DNA of 64,000 nt, taken from assembly GCF_900112105.1 (NCBI RefSeq), contig NZ_FOKV01000002.1:62001-126000 (forward strand), in the 5' to 3' direction. The notes under the pieces were generated by a model, which was not told where the DNA came from, made no database searches, and was given only the letters and a program-made list of their open reading frames with translations. Numbering within the stretch: the stretch's first letter is position 1; each line of letters opens with the position of its first letter. This document shows, in pieces, positions 46,401 to 53,815 of this stretch. Source of the DNA: Zunongwangia mangrovi. Its GTDB lineage: Bacteria; Bacteroidota; Bacteroidia; Flavobacteriales; Flavobacteriaceae. The position numbers and the translations under genes were made by a program.

Positions 46401-47357
46401 ATGGCAATGACTAATATACCAAGCGTAGATCTTGCAGATTTTGTATCAGACGATCCTGCGAGAAAGCAAAAGTTTGTTGATGAAATAGGAAAGGCTTACG
46501 AAGAAATTGGTTTTGTAGCTTTAAAAAATCATTTTTTAAGCGACCAACTGGTAGAAGAATTATACAAAGAGGTAAAAGCTTTTTTCGATCTTCCGGTAGA
46601 AACCAAACAAAAATACGAGATCGAAGGTCTAGCTGGCCAACGTGGTTATATTTCCTTCGGAAAAGAACACGCTAAAGGTAAAAAAGAGGGCGATCTTAAA
46701 GAATTCTGGCATTTTGGACAAGAACCAGCTGAAGATGCAAATCTTAAAGAAGAATACCCTGAAAATGTTCAGGTTTCAGAATTAAAAGATTTTAATCATG
46801 TAGGTATGGAAGCTTACCGCATGTTAGAAAAAACAGGAATTTACGTACTACGCGCACTTGCTGTTTATATTGGTTTAGAAGAAACTTACTTTGATCATTG
46901 GGCAAGTAACGGGAATTCTATCTTAAGACCTATCCACTACCCTCCAATCACAGAAGAACCTAAAGGTGCTGTTCGTGCCGGTGCTCATGGTGATATTAAT
47001 TTAATTACCCTATTAATGGGAGCGTCTACCGGCGGTTTACAAGTGTTAAGAAAAGATGGTGAGTGGATCGATGCTGTACCGGGAGAAGATGAGCTGGTAA
47101 TTAATGTTGGTGATATGTTAGAACGCCATACTAATAATAAGTTGCGATCTACGATTCACCGGGTTATTAATCCACCAAAAGAACAATGGAGCGAACCACG
47201 CTATTCTATTCCGTTCTTTATGCATCCACGTAGTGAAATGCCTTTAGATTGTTTAGAAGAATGTATCGACGAAGAAAATCCAAAACATTACGAAGATATT
47301 ACCGCAGGAGAATTTTTACACCAGCGTCTTGTTGAAATTGGATTATTGAAAAAATAA
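46401..47357 (+). CDS. 2-oxoglutarate/Fe(II) oxygenase, isopenicillin-N-synthase-like family
   Basis: A 318-residue non-haem iron oxygenase. The N-terminal DIOX_N-like part has S-V-D-L-A-D-F and Y-E-E-I-G-F-V-A-L-K-N-H. The metal triad is His196 and Asp198 (A-H-G-D-I-N) with His253 (I-H-R-V). Arg267 in R-Y-S-I-P-F-F binds the 2-oxoglutarate carboxylate. Members hydroxylate or oxidise small molecules; the substrate is unknown and no antibiotic cluster is near. First gene of a plus-strand run that continues 3 bases later with a SUI1 gene. Confidence 0.92.
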   Translation: MAMTNIPSVDLADFVSDDPARKQKFVDEIGKAYEEIGFVALKNHFLSDQLVEELYKEVKAFFDLPVETKQKYEIEGLAGQRGYISFGKEHAKGKKEGDLKEFWHFGQEPAEDANLKEEYPENVQVSELKDFNHVGMEAYRMLEKTGIYVLRALAVYIGLEETYFDHWASNGNSILRPIHYPPITEEPKGAVRAGAHGDINLITLLMGASTGGLQVLRKDGEWIDAVPGEDELVINVGDMLERHTNNKLRSTIHRVINPPKEQWSEPRYSIPFFMHPRSEMPLDCLEECIDEENPKHYEDITAGEFLHQRLVEIGLLKK

Positions 47358-47360
47358 TTT

Positions 47361-47717
47361 ATGGCTAAAAAGAAATTAGGACTAGAGGATTTAGGCGGAT
47401 TTGTTTTTTCTACGAATGATGATTTTGATGAAAATGATTACGTAGAAAATGAACAGGAAGAAAACCTGGAACCAAAAGACCAGCGTCTTGAAGCTCATTT
47501 TAGTAATAAAGGCCGCGGTGGTAAAACCGTGACCATAGTGAAAGGATTTGTAGGTCCCGATGAAGATCTAGTTGCATTGGGCAAACTTTTAAAGAAGAAG
47601 TGCGGTGTGGGCGGCTCTACCAAAGATGGTGAGATTATCATACAAGGTGACGATCGTGAGAAAGTAATGCAAATTCTTAAAAAAGAAGGATATAATGTAA
47701 AACGAGTTGGTGGATAA
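47361..47717 (+). CDS. SUI1/YciH-type translation initiation factor
   Basis: A 118-residue protein. The C-terminal SUI1 domain (about 42-115) has R-G-G-K-T-V-T-I-V-K-G-F, L-L-K-K-K-C-G-V-G-G-S-T-K-D-G-E-I-I-I-Q-G-D and R-E-K-V. The N-terminal 40 residues are acidic. The bacterial homologue YciH lowers initiation at wrong start sites on the ribosome. The pairing with an oxygenase gene 3 bases upstream is of interest but may be chance. Confidence 0.94.
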   Translation: MAKKKLGLEDLGGFVFSTNDDFDENDYVENEQEENLEPKDQRLEAHFSNKGRGGKTVTIVKGFVGPDEDLVALGKLLKKKCGVGGSTKDGEIIIQGDDREKVMQILKKEGYNVKRVGG

Positions 47718-47719
47718 TT

Positions 47720-48652
47720 TTGGATAAAAAACCTTTACATATTATAAACGGAGACAGCCTTGCAGAAAGCGTGGCAGATCTTGATTTGCCAGGCCAACAG
47801 GTAGTTTGGCGAGAAATGTTATGTGAAGGACCTACCGTGCAGGAAGTCGGTTCACCTGAGTTTGTAAAGATTAGAAAGAAATTTTTAAATACTTATTACG
47901 GAATTTCAGGCGAAGATTATCAACATGAATTTGTTTCAGAATTAAAAAAACTAAAAAAGATCGAAGATTACGATCATATCATATTGTGGTTCGAATTCGA
48001 TCTTTTTTGTCATATCAACGTTCTGGCGACCATAAGTTTTATTATGGAGCATAAAAAGGAAGTTCCTTTTTATCTTGTTTGTAGCAAGAAATTAAAAGGA
48101 GACGAGAAATTAACTCCGCTTTCCCAGCTTTCAGAAAAGCAACTTTTAAATCATTATAACAACAAGATCTTATTAATAGAAAATGATCTTGAGGTCGCTA
48201 ATCTTATGTGGGAAATGTATTGTAGTGATAATCCTTTGCTGCTAAAAAGGCAAATAAAAACCAATACCAATTTTGAATATTTATCCAGTTGTATTAGAGC
48301 TCATATCGAACGTTTTCCTAACAGCGTAACCGGTATAAATTCTTTAGAGCGTAATATTTTACGCTTAATTAGAGAACGAGATATCCATAACTACACGCAA
48401 CTTATGGGATATGCCTTAGAATATCAAGGCTATTATGGTTATAGCGATGCTCAAATGAAACGAATTCTCGAGAAGCTTTCTATTTTTTACGCTGCGGAAG
48501 AAAACCAAATTAAACTTACCGAAAAAGGCCATTTAATACTCGATGGCAAAAAGAATTTCTACAGAGAATTAAAGAACGAAGATGTTTTTGGCGGAGCCAA
48601 AATGTATGATTTCCTTTATGATCCTGAAGTACACCAATTATTAAAATTATAA
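47720..48652 (+). CDS. DUF1835 domain-containing protein
   Basis: A 310-residue soluble protein with the DUF1835 pattern at its N-terminus (L-H-I-I-N-G-D-S-L-A...V-V-W-R-E-M-L-C-E-G-P, residues 6-39). A conserved D-x-x-x-W-F-E-F-D-L-F-C-H-I-N follows around 88-102. No ATG exists close by; TTG 47720, 2 bases after the SUI1 stop, gives the conserved N-terminus and tight coupling. Function unknown. A C-terminal winged-helix-like part (K-L-T-E-K-G-H-L-I-L-D-G) is possible. Confidence 0.82.
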   Translation: MDKKPLHIINGDSLAESVADLDLPGQQVVWREMLCEGPTVQEVGSPEFVKIRKKFLNTYYGISGEDYQHEFVSELKKLKKIEDYDHIILWFEFDLFCHINVLATISFIMEHKKEVPFYLVCSKKLKGDEKLTPLSQLSEKQLLNHYNNKILLIENDLEVANLMWEMYCSDNPLLLKRQIKTNTNFEYLSSCIRAHIERFPNSVTGINSLERNILRLIRERDIHNYTQLMGYALEYQGYYGYSDAQMKRILEKLSIFYAAEENQIKLTEKGHLILDGKKNFYRELKNEDVFGGAKMYDFLYDPEVHQLLKL

Positions 48653-48653
48653 C

Positions 48654-49523
48654 ATGCCCTTACAAGCTTCTGAATTTATTCTGAATGAAGATGGCAGCAT
48701 CTATCATTTAAATTTACGACCAGAACATTTAGCAGATACTGTAATTACGGTTGGCGATCCCGATCGAGTGGATAAAGTGACTCAGCATTTTGATGAAGTA
48801 GAATTCAGCATCAAAAAAAGAGAATTTCATACGCAAACAGGAACCTATCGCGGTAAACGAATTACGGTAATTTCAACAGGAATTGGCACCGATAATATCG
48901 ATATCGTTTTTAATGAACTTGATGCGTTGGCAAATATCGATTTCGAAAAAAAAGAAGTCAAAAAACAACTAAAATCACTAGATATTATCAGGATTGGTAC
49001 TACCGGAAGTATTCAGGCAGATATTCCTATCGATTCATTTTTGTTAAGCGAAAAAGCTATTGGTTTTGACGGTCTTCTTCATTTTTACCAGAGTGAAAAA
49101 TTCTTAGACTCGGCATTTTCAGAAGCATTTATAAAACATATGGACTGGTTTGAGAAAAAAGCAAATCCTTATGTGGTTGAAAACAGTAAAACACTTCAGC
49201 AAAAATTAGATTCTGAAGATATTTTTAAAGGAATCACTGCTACAAATATCGGTTTTTACGGCCCACAGGGACGCTCTCTTCGTCTTGGCTTACAGGATGA
49301 TCAAATGAATGCTAAACTGTCTCATTTTAAATATTTAGATCAAAAAATCACTAATCTTGAGATGGAAACTTCTGGCATTTATGGGATGTCTAAACTTTTA
49401 GGACATCATGCTGTTTCAATGAACGTGATCCTGGCAAATCGTGTTACGGGAGAATTTAGCAGCACTCCTAAAAAAACAATGGAAAATCTTATTGGTTATT
49501 GTCTAGATAAGCTTACTTCCTAA
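48654..49523 (+). CDS. Nucleoside phosphorylase family protein (uridine phosphorylase-like)
   Basis: A 289-residue PNP/UDP-family enzyme. Motifs include T-V-I-T-V-G-D-P-D-R-V near 30, R-E-F-H-T-Q-T-G-T-Y-R-G, S-T-G-I-G-T-D-N, R-I-G-T-T-G-S-I-Q and N-L-E-M-E-T-S-G-I-Y near 237-246 (the Met-Glu binding ribose). Such enzymes split nucleosides with phosphate. The base is not known. It starts 1 base after the DUF1835 stop and closes the four-gene run. Confidence 0.92.
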   Translation: MPLQASEFILNEDGSIYHLNLRPEHLADTVITVGDPDRVDKVTQHFDEVEFSIKKREFHTQTGTYRGKRITVISTGIGTDNIDIVFNELDALANIDFEKKEVKKQLKSLDIIRIGTTGSIQADIPIDSFLLSEKAIGFDGLLHFYQSEKFLDSAFSEAFIKHMDWFEKKANPYVVENSKTLQQKLDSEDIFKGITATNIGFYGPQGRSLRLGLQDDQMNAKLSHFKYLDQKITNLEMETSGIYGMSKLLGHHAVSMNVILANRVTGEFSSTPKKTMENLIGYCLDKLTS

Positions 49524-49598
49524 GCCTTATTTAACAGAAAATTAGAATACCAACAAAGGTCAACTTTGTATTTTTGGTTAAACACAAGTGAACTAAAA

Positions 49599-51647
49599 AT
49601 GCAACAACCTACCGAAGATCGATTTAGACATCGGGACCTTAATTGGCTATATTTTAATGAAAGAGTTTTACAGGAAGCAGAAGATAAATTAAATCCACTT
49701 TTTGAGCGTATAAAATTTCTCGGCATATTTTCATCGAATTTGGACGAGTATTTTAGAGTTCGCGTTTCACAACTTCGACAAATGAAACGTGTCGAAAAAA
49801 GTATTCGAAAAAAGCTTGCTTTAAAACCAAACCGACTTACCAAGCAAATCTTAAAAGAGGTAAAAGAACAACAAGACCATTTTGGTGATATTTACACCAA
49901 ACAAATTTTACCAGAATTAGCAGCGAATGATATTCATCTTGTAGATTCTGAACATTTTACCAAAAAACAACAAGAATTTGCTAATTCTTATTTTATTGAT
50001 TGTGTTAAGGAACATCTTGACATTAAAAAAGTTGATATTAGTAAAGAATCCGATCTTTTCCTGGATAACGCGATGCTTTATTTTCTTATCACTTTTGAAA
50101 ATGAAAATGAATTAGGTGTTGTAAACATACCGGTAGATCAATGTGGCCGTTTTGTGTATTTTGAGCACGGAAAAAATATGCTTACTTATTTGGATGAAAT
50201 TGTAAGAAGCGAGTTACCCTGTTTATTTTCTGAAGATAAGATCACTGGTATTTATGAGGTAAAACTAAGTCGAGATGCCGAACTTTATATCGAAGATCAG
50301 TATGAAGGTGTTCTTGCTGAAAAGATTTACGATAGCTTAAAACAACGAACAGACGGACAGCCTACTCGATTACTTTACGATGCTGAAATGCCTAAAGAAG
50401 TTCAGAAAAAAGTAAGACATTTACTTAATCTGGGGAAAATCGATATGATGCCCGGTGGGAAATATCATAATTTCAAAGACTTTTTATCCTTAAAAGATCC
50501 AACTAATAACCCAGATCTTCATTTTGAGGAATTACCACCTTTAGCCCACAATACATTAGAAAATGCTACCAACTTATTTGAAACCATAAAAGAGAAAGAT
50601 CAGTTAGTTCATTTCCCTTATATGTCTTTTAAATATGTCGAGCAGTTTTTAGATGCTGCGGTAAAGGACGACGATGTAACACAAATCAAAATTTCGTTGT
50701 ATCGTGTTGCTGATAATTCACCGCTAACCAGTAGCTTACTGGAAGCTTTAGAAAAAGGTAAAAAAGTAACTGTTTTTGTAGAAGCAAAGGCTCGTTTTGA
50801 TGAAGAAAATAATATCATCTGGGGACGAAAGTTTGAAGAAAAGGGCGCTAATGTAATTTATAGCTATCCTAAGATCAAAGTTCATTCTAAGATCATGATG
50901 ATCTCCAGGAAGGAAGGAAATGATCTTGTAAATTATTCGTACATAGGTACCGGTAACTTCAATACCGAAACGTCTAAGATCTATTGCGACCACGCACTTT
51001 TTACTGCTAATCACGATCTTACAAAAGAAATGGCGAGGCTTTTTATGGTGTTAGAAGGTGAGCTTATTGTTCCTCGAGAAAAACACCTGCTAATTTCTCC
51101 ATTTTCAACCAGGCAAAAATTTACGACGCTTATTTATAATGAGATCGAAAATGCCCGAATGGGAAAAAAAGCGAAAATAACTGCTAAAATGAATAGTTTA
51201 GAAGATTATGAAATTATCGATCTTCTTTACAAAGCCAGTGAAGCCGGTGTAGAAATTCGACTTTTAGTGCGAGGATTCACATGTTTGATCCCAGGAGTTG
51301 AAGGTTTAAGTGAAAATATTTATATTACGAGTATTGTTGATCGTTATTTAGAACACGGCAGAATTTATCTTTTTGAAAACGGCGGAGAAGAACTAATGTT
51401 CTTTGGAAGTGCAGATTGGATGAACAGAAACCTAGATCGAAGGATCGAAGTGGTGACGCCAATTTATGATGAAGATGTTTTTAGCGAATTAAAAGATATT
51501 CTTGAAATTCAGCTGAATGATAATGTAAAGGCCAGAATTCAGGATGCCGGCGAGACTAACCAATACGTAGAAGCTAAAAAATCGGCTAAGCCCAATCGGT
51601 CGCAATATTCAATTTATGACTACCTTAAACAAAAACATAAAATATGA
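49599..51647 (+). CDS. ppk1: Polyphosphate kinase 1
   Basis: A 682-residue PPK1, which makes polyphosphate from ATP reversibly. N-terminal N-W-L-Y-F-N-E-R-V-L-Q-E-A and F-L-G-I-F-S-S-N-L-D-E-Y-F-R-V-R lie at residues 15-60. The catalytic part shows I-S-L-Y-R-V-A, V-F-V-E-A-K-A-R-F-D-E, V-H-S-K (autophosphorylated His) and G-T-G-N-F-N-T-E-T-S. Start at ATG 49599; the TTG at 49566 lies by promoter-like sequence (TATTTTTG, 49569-49576). Its last 4 bases overlap the start of the next gene. Confidence 0.95.
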   Translation: MQQPTEDRFRHRDLNWLYFNERVLQEAEDKLNPLFERIKFLGIFSSNLDEYFRVRVSQLRQMKRVEKSIRKKLALKPNRLTKQILKEVKEQQDHFGDIYTKQILPELAANDIHLVDSEHFTKKQQEFANSYFIDCVKEHLDIKKVDISKESDLFLDNAMLYFLITFENENELGVVNIPVDQCGRFVYFEHGKNMLTYLDEIVRSELPCLFSEDKITGIYEVKLSRDAELYIEDQYEGVLAEKIYDSLKQRTDGQPTRLLYDAEMPKEVQKKVRHLLNLGKIDMMPGGKYHNFKDFLSLKDPTNNPDLHFEELPPLAHNTLENATNLFETIKEKDQLVHFPYMSFKYVEQFLDAAVKDDDVTQIKISLYRVADNSPLTSSLLEALEKGKKVTVFVEAKARFDEENNIIWGRKFEEKGANVIYSYPKIKVHSKIMMISRKEGNDLVNYSYIGTGNFNTETSKIYCDHALFTANHDLTKEMARLFMVLEGELIVPREKHLLISPFSTRQKFTTLIYNEIENARMGKKAKITAKMNSLEDYEIIDLLYKASEAGVEIRLLVRGFTCLIPGVEGLSENIYITSIVDRYLEHGRIYLFENGGEELMFFGSADWMNRNLDRRIEVVTPIYDEDVFSELKDILEIQLNDNVKARIQDAGETNQYVEAKKSAKPNRSQYSIYDYLKQKHKI

Positions 51648-52495
51648 AAACTCTCAAAGTAGGCGGAGTCCCCGAACACTTCAACCTTCCATGGCACTTA
51701 TGTATTGAAAACGACGAATTTAAAAACGAAGATATAAATGTGATCTGGAAGGATTTTCCAGATGGCACCGGTGCGATGACAAGGGCCTTAAGAAGTGGCG
51801 AAATAGATGTTGCCGTTTTACTTACCGAGGGAGCTGTAAAAGATATTATTTCTGGAAACGAAGCTAAAATTGTGCAATCTTATATTGGTTCTTCACTAAT
51901 TTGGGGAATTCATGTAGATGCTAATTCAGAATATCAAAACATCCAGGATCTGGAAGGCAAAAAAGTAGCCATTAGCCGTGTGGGATCTGGTTCTGAATTA
52001 ATGGCTTATGTAAATGCTCAAAATCAGGGTTGGGATCTTTCAAACTTAGAATTTGAAATTGTTGGAGATATTAATGGCGCGATTGAAGCTTTAAAAGAAG
52101 GACGAGCCGATTATTTTATGTGGGAACACTTTACCACAAAACCACTTGTAGATAATAGTACATTTCGCCGAGTAGCCGACTGCCCTACTCCATGGCCATG
52201 TTTTGTAATCGCTGTTAAAAATAAAGTACTGAAATTCGATTATGCCGATGTTCGAAAAATGACCGATATCGTAAATAAAAAATCATCTGAAATTTTAAAT
52301 ATTCCTGGTATCGATAAGGTTTTTGCTGAACGCTACGAACAAAAAATTGAAGATATCAGAAAATGGATGGAAATTACGAGTTGGAGTCAGCATCAAATTT
52401 CTGAAGAAGACCTGGAAGAAGTTCAGCAGCAATTATTAAAACTCGATCTTATTTCTAATACTATCGATAGTTCTTGTATTTTGTATAATTTGTAA
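51644..52495 (+). CDS. Periplasmic-binding-protein-fold protein without signal peptide (Ca3427/NMT1-like)
   Basis: A 283-residue protein with the fold pattern of ABC substrate-binding proteins of the NitT/SsuA/THI5 type. V-G-G-V-P-E-H-F-N-L-P-W lies at the N-terminus, then G-T-G-A-M-T-R-A-L-R-S-G-E-I-D-V-A-V, L-E-G-K-K-V-A-I-S-R-V-G-S-G-S and A-L-K-E-G-R-A-D-Y-F-M-W. It has no signal peptide or lipobox and no ABC transporter neighbours, so it should be cytosolic. It begins in the last codon of ppk1 (ATGA overlap). It could bind or convert a pyrimidine-like or metabolite ligand; unproven. Confidence 0.8.
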   Translation: MKTLKVGGVPEHFNLPWHLCIENDEFKNEDINVIWKDFPDGTGAMTRALRSGEIDVAVLLTEGAVKDIISGNEAKIVQSYIGSSLIWGIHVDANSEYQNIQDLEGKKVAISRVGSGSELMAYVNAQNQGWDLSNLEFEIVGDINGAIEALKEGRADYFMWEHFTTKPLVDNSTFRRVADCPTPWPCFVIAVKNKVLKFDYADVRKMTDIVNKKSSEILNIPGIDKVFAERYEQKIEDIRKWMEITSWSQHQISEEDLEEVQQQLLKLDLISNTIDSSCILYNL

Positions 52496-52532
52496 AGATA
52501 TTCTTTTTAGATTTCATTTCAGTAAATCATAA

Positions 52533-52922
52533 ATGATAAAATCAATTTTCAAATTTGGTATTGCAAGTTTTGTTCTAATTTCTTGTAAAGAATATAAAAA
52601 TGAGAATTCAGATTCCGGATCATATTCCTTCAACAAGGGAAAAAGTAGGGTGGAAATGAAAATTCTCAGCGGGCATAATTATCTTATTTATGACACCCCA
52701 ATTAAGACGAATTTTGAATGGACAAATATCGATTCCAAAACAAGTTCTATCATTGGTACGGGTATAAGAATACTTGAAACTAAAAATGGAGTTACAAAAA
52801 CAGAAATAAATGTACCTGAAAATATTCTAAAGTCTGATACTCTTTATATTAAATTGAATTTCAGGATTAATGGAGAGAATACAAGAACAGAATTTCGTGT
52901 TCCCATAAAAACTAAAAGATAG
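52533..52922 (+). CDS. Small hypothetical lipoprotein
   Basis: A 129-residue lipoprotein. The signal ends in L-I-S-C (Cys at residue 18), followed by a charged K-E-Y-K linker. The rest looks like an all-beta domain with few Cys. No family recognised. It is 37 bases after the previous gene and may belong to the same transcript. Confidence 0.65.
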   Translation: MIKSIFKFGIASFVLISCKEYKNENSDSGSYSFNKGKSRVEMKILSGHNYLIYDTPIKTNFEWTNIDSKTSSIIGTGIRILETKNGVTKTEINVPENILKSDTLYIKLNFRINGENTRTEFRVPIKTKR

Positions 52923-52980
52923 ATAAATATTTTTTTTAATTTTTCTCTAAAATCTAAATTCTTAGATCTGACTTCTAAGA

Positions 52981-53646
52981 TCACCAAACAATCGGTTTTT
53001 TACCATGAGCTGTTAAATATTCATTGGCTTTAGTAAAATGTTTGTTTCCAAACCAATAACCACGATTTGCACTTAAAGGAGATGGATGTCCACTGGTTAA
53101 AATTAGATGTTTTGAGGCATCAATTTTTTTAGCTTTTTTCTTGGCGTAACCGCCCCAAAGCATAAAAACAACATTTTCTTTTTCTGCGGAAACAATTTCT
53201 ATTACGCGATCTGTAAATTGCTCCCATCCTTTACCCTGATGCGACCCTGCCTGATGCGCTCTTACGGTTAGTGTAGCGTTCAGCAATAAAACACCCTGAT
53301 CTGCCCAACGCTCTAAATTACCTGTTTGTGGAATTGGGCTACCGGTATCGGTTTGTATTTCTTTAAAAATGTTGATCAAAGAAGGTGGATGGGGAATACC
53401 GTCGTTTACCGAAAATGATAGTCCGTTTGCCTGCCCCGGACCATGGTATGGATCCTGCCCTAAGATCACCACTCGGGTATCTTCAAAGCTAGAATGATCA
53501 AAAGCTGCAAAGATATGTTTGCCTTTTGGATACACATTAAAGTTTGAATATTCATTTTTAACAAATTCTACGAGATTTTTAAAATAATCTTTCTCAAATT
53601 CGGTATCTAAATGCGTTTTCCAGCCTTCGTCGATATTTACGTTCAT
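52981..53646 (-). CDS. ung: Uracil-DNA glycosylase
   Basis: A 221-residue family 1 UDG that removes uracil from DNA. The water-activating loop G-Q-D-P-Y-H-G-P-G-Q-A-N-G-L-S-F lies at about 62-77. The DNA intercalation loop H-P-S-P-L-S-A lies near 187-193. V-F-M-L-W-G-G-Y-A completes the core. Cytosolic repair protein. Single-gene unit. Confidence 0.97.
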   Translation of the reverse strand: MNVNIDEGWKTHLDTEFEKDYFKNLVEFVKNEYSNFNVYPKGKHIFAAFDHSSFEDTRVVILGQDPYHGPGQANGLSFSVNDGIPHPPSLINIFKEIQTDTGSPIPQTGNLERWADQGVLLLNATLTVRAHQAGSHQGKGWEQFTDRVIEIVSAEKENVVFMLWGGYAKKKAKKIDASKHLILTSGHPSPLSANRGYWFGNKHFTKANEYLTAHGKKPIVW

Positions 53647-53674
53647 TATAATTTTAAGTAAATTTGCAGTGTTT

Positions 53675-53682
53675 CAAAAGTA
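53675..53682 (-). promoter_or_regulatory. Putative -7 box TACTTTTG for ung (minus strand)
   Basis: CAAAAGTA on the plus strand, 29 bases before the ung start; no consensus-spaced -33 TTG. Confidence 0.4.
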
Positions 53683-53815
53683 GGAAAATTTAAATAAGCT
53701 TTGGAACAAAGCAAAAGCAATAAGAAAGAAAAAACACAAATTATAATTTCAATAAGTCGGTTTTAAAAAGCAATCGATCAAAGTTGAAAATTAAACCCTC
53801 TATGAGGGATTGTTT

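Noticed and set aside
49520-49843. 107-codon minus-strand frame over the start of ppk1
   Set aside because: It lies opposite the conserved N-terminus of PPK1 and is Ser/Phe/Arg-rich, as expected of an antisense shadow.
53796-53808. Small hairpin CCCTC-TAT-GAGGG before the MutS2-like gene as a riboswitch or terminator
   Set aside because: Only a 5-base stem without T run or further structure; too weak to call.
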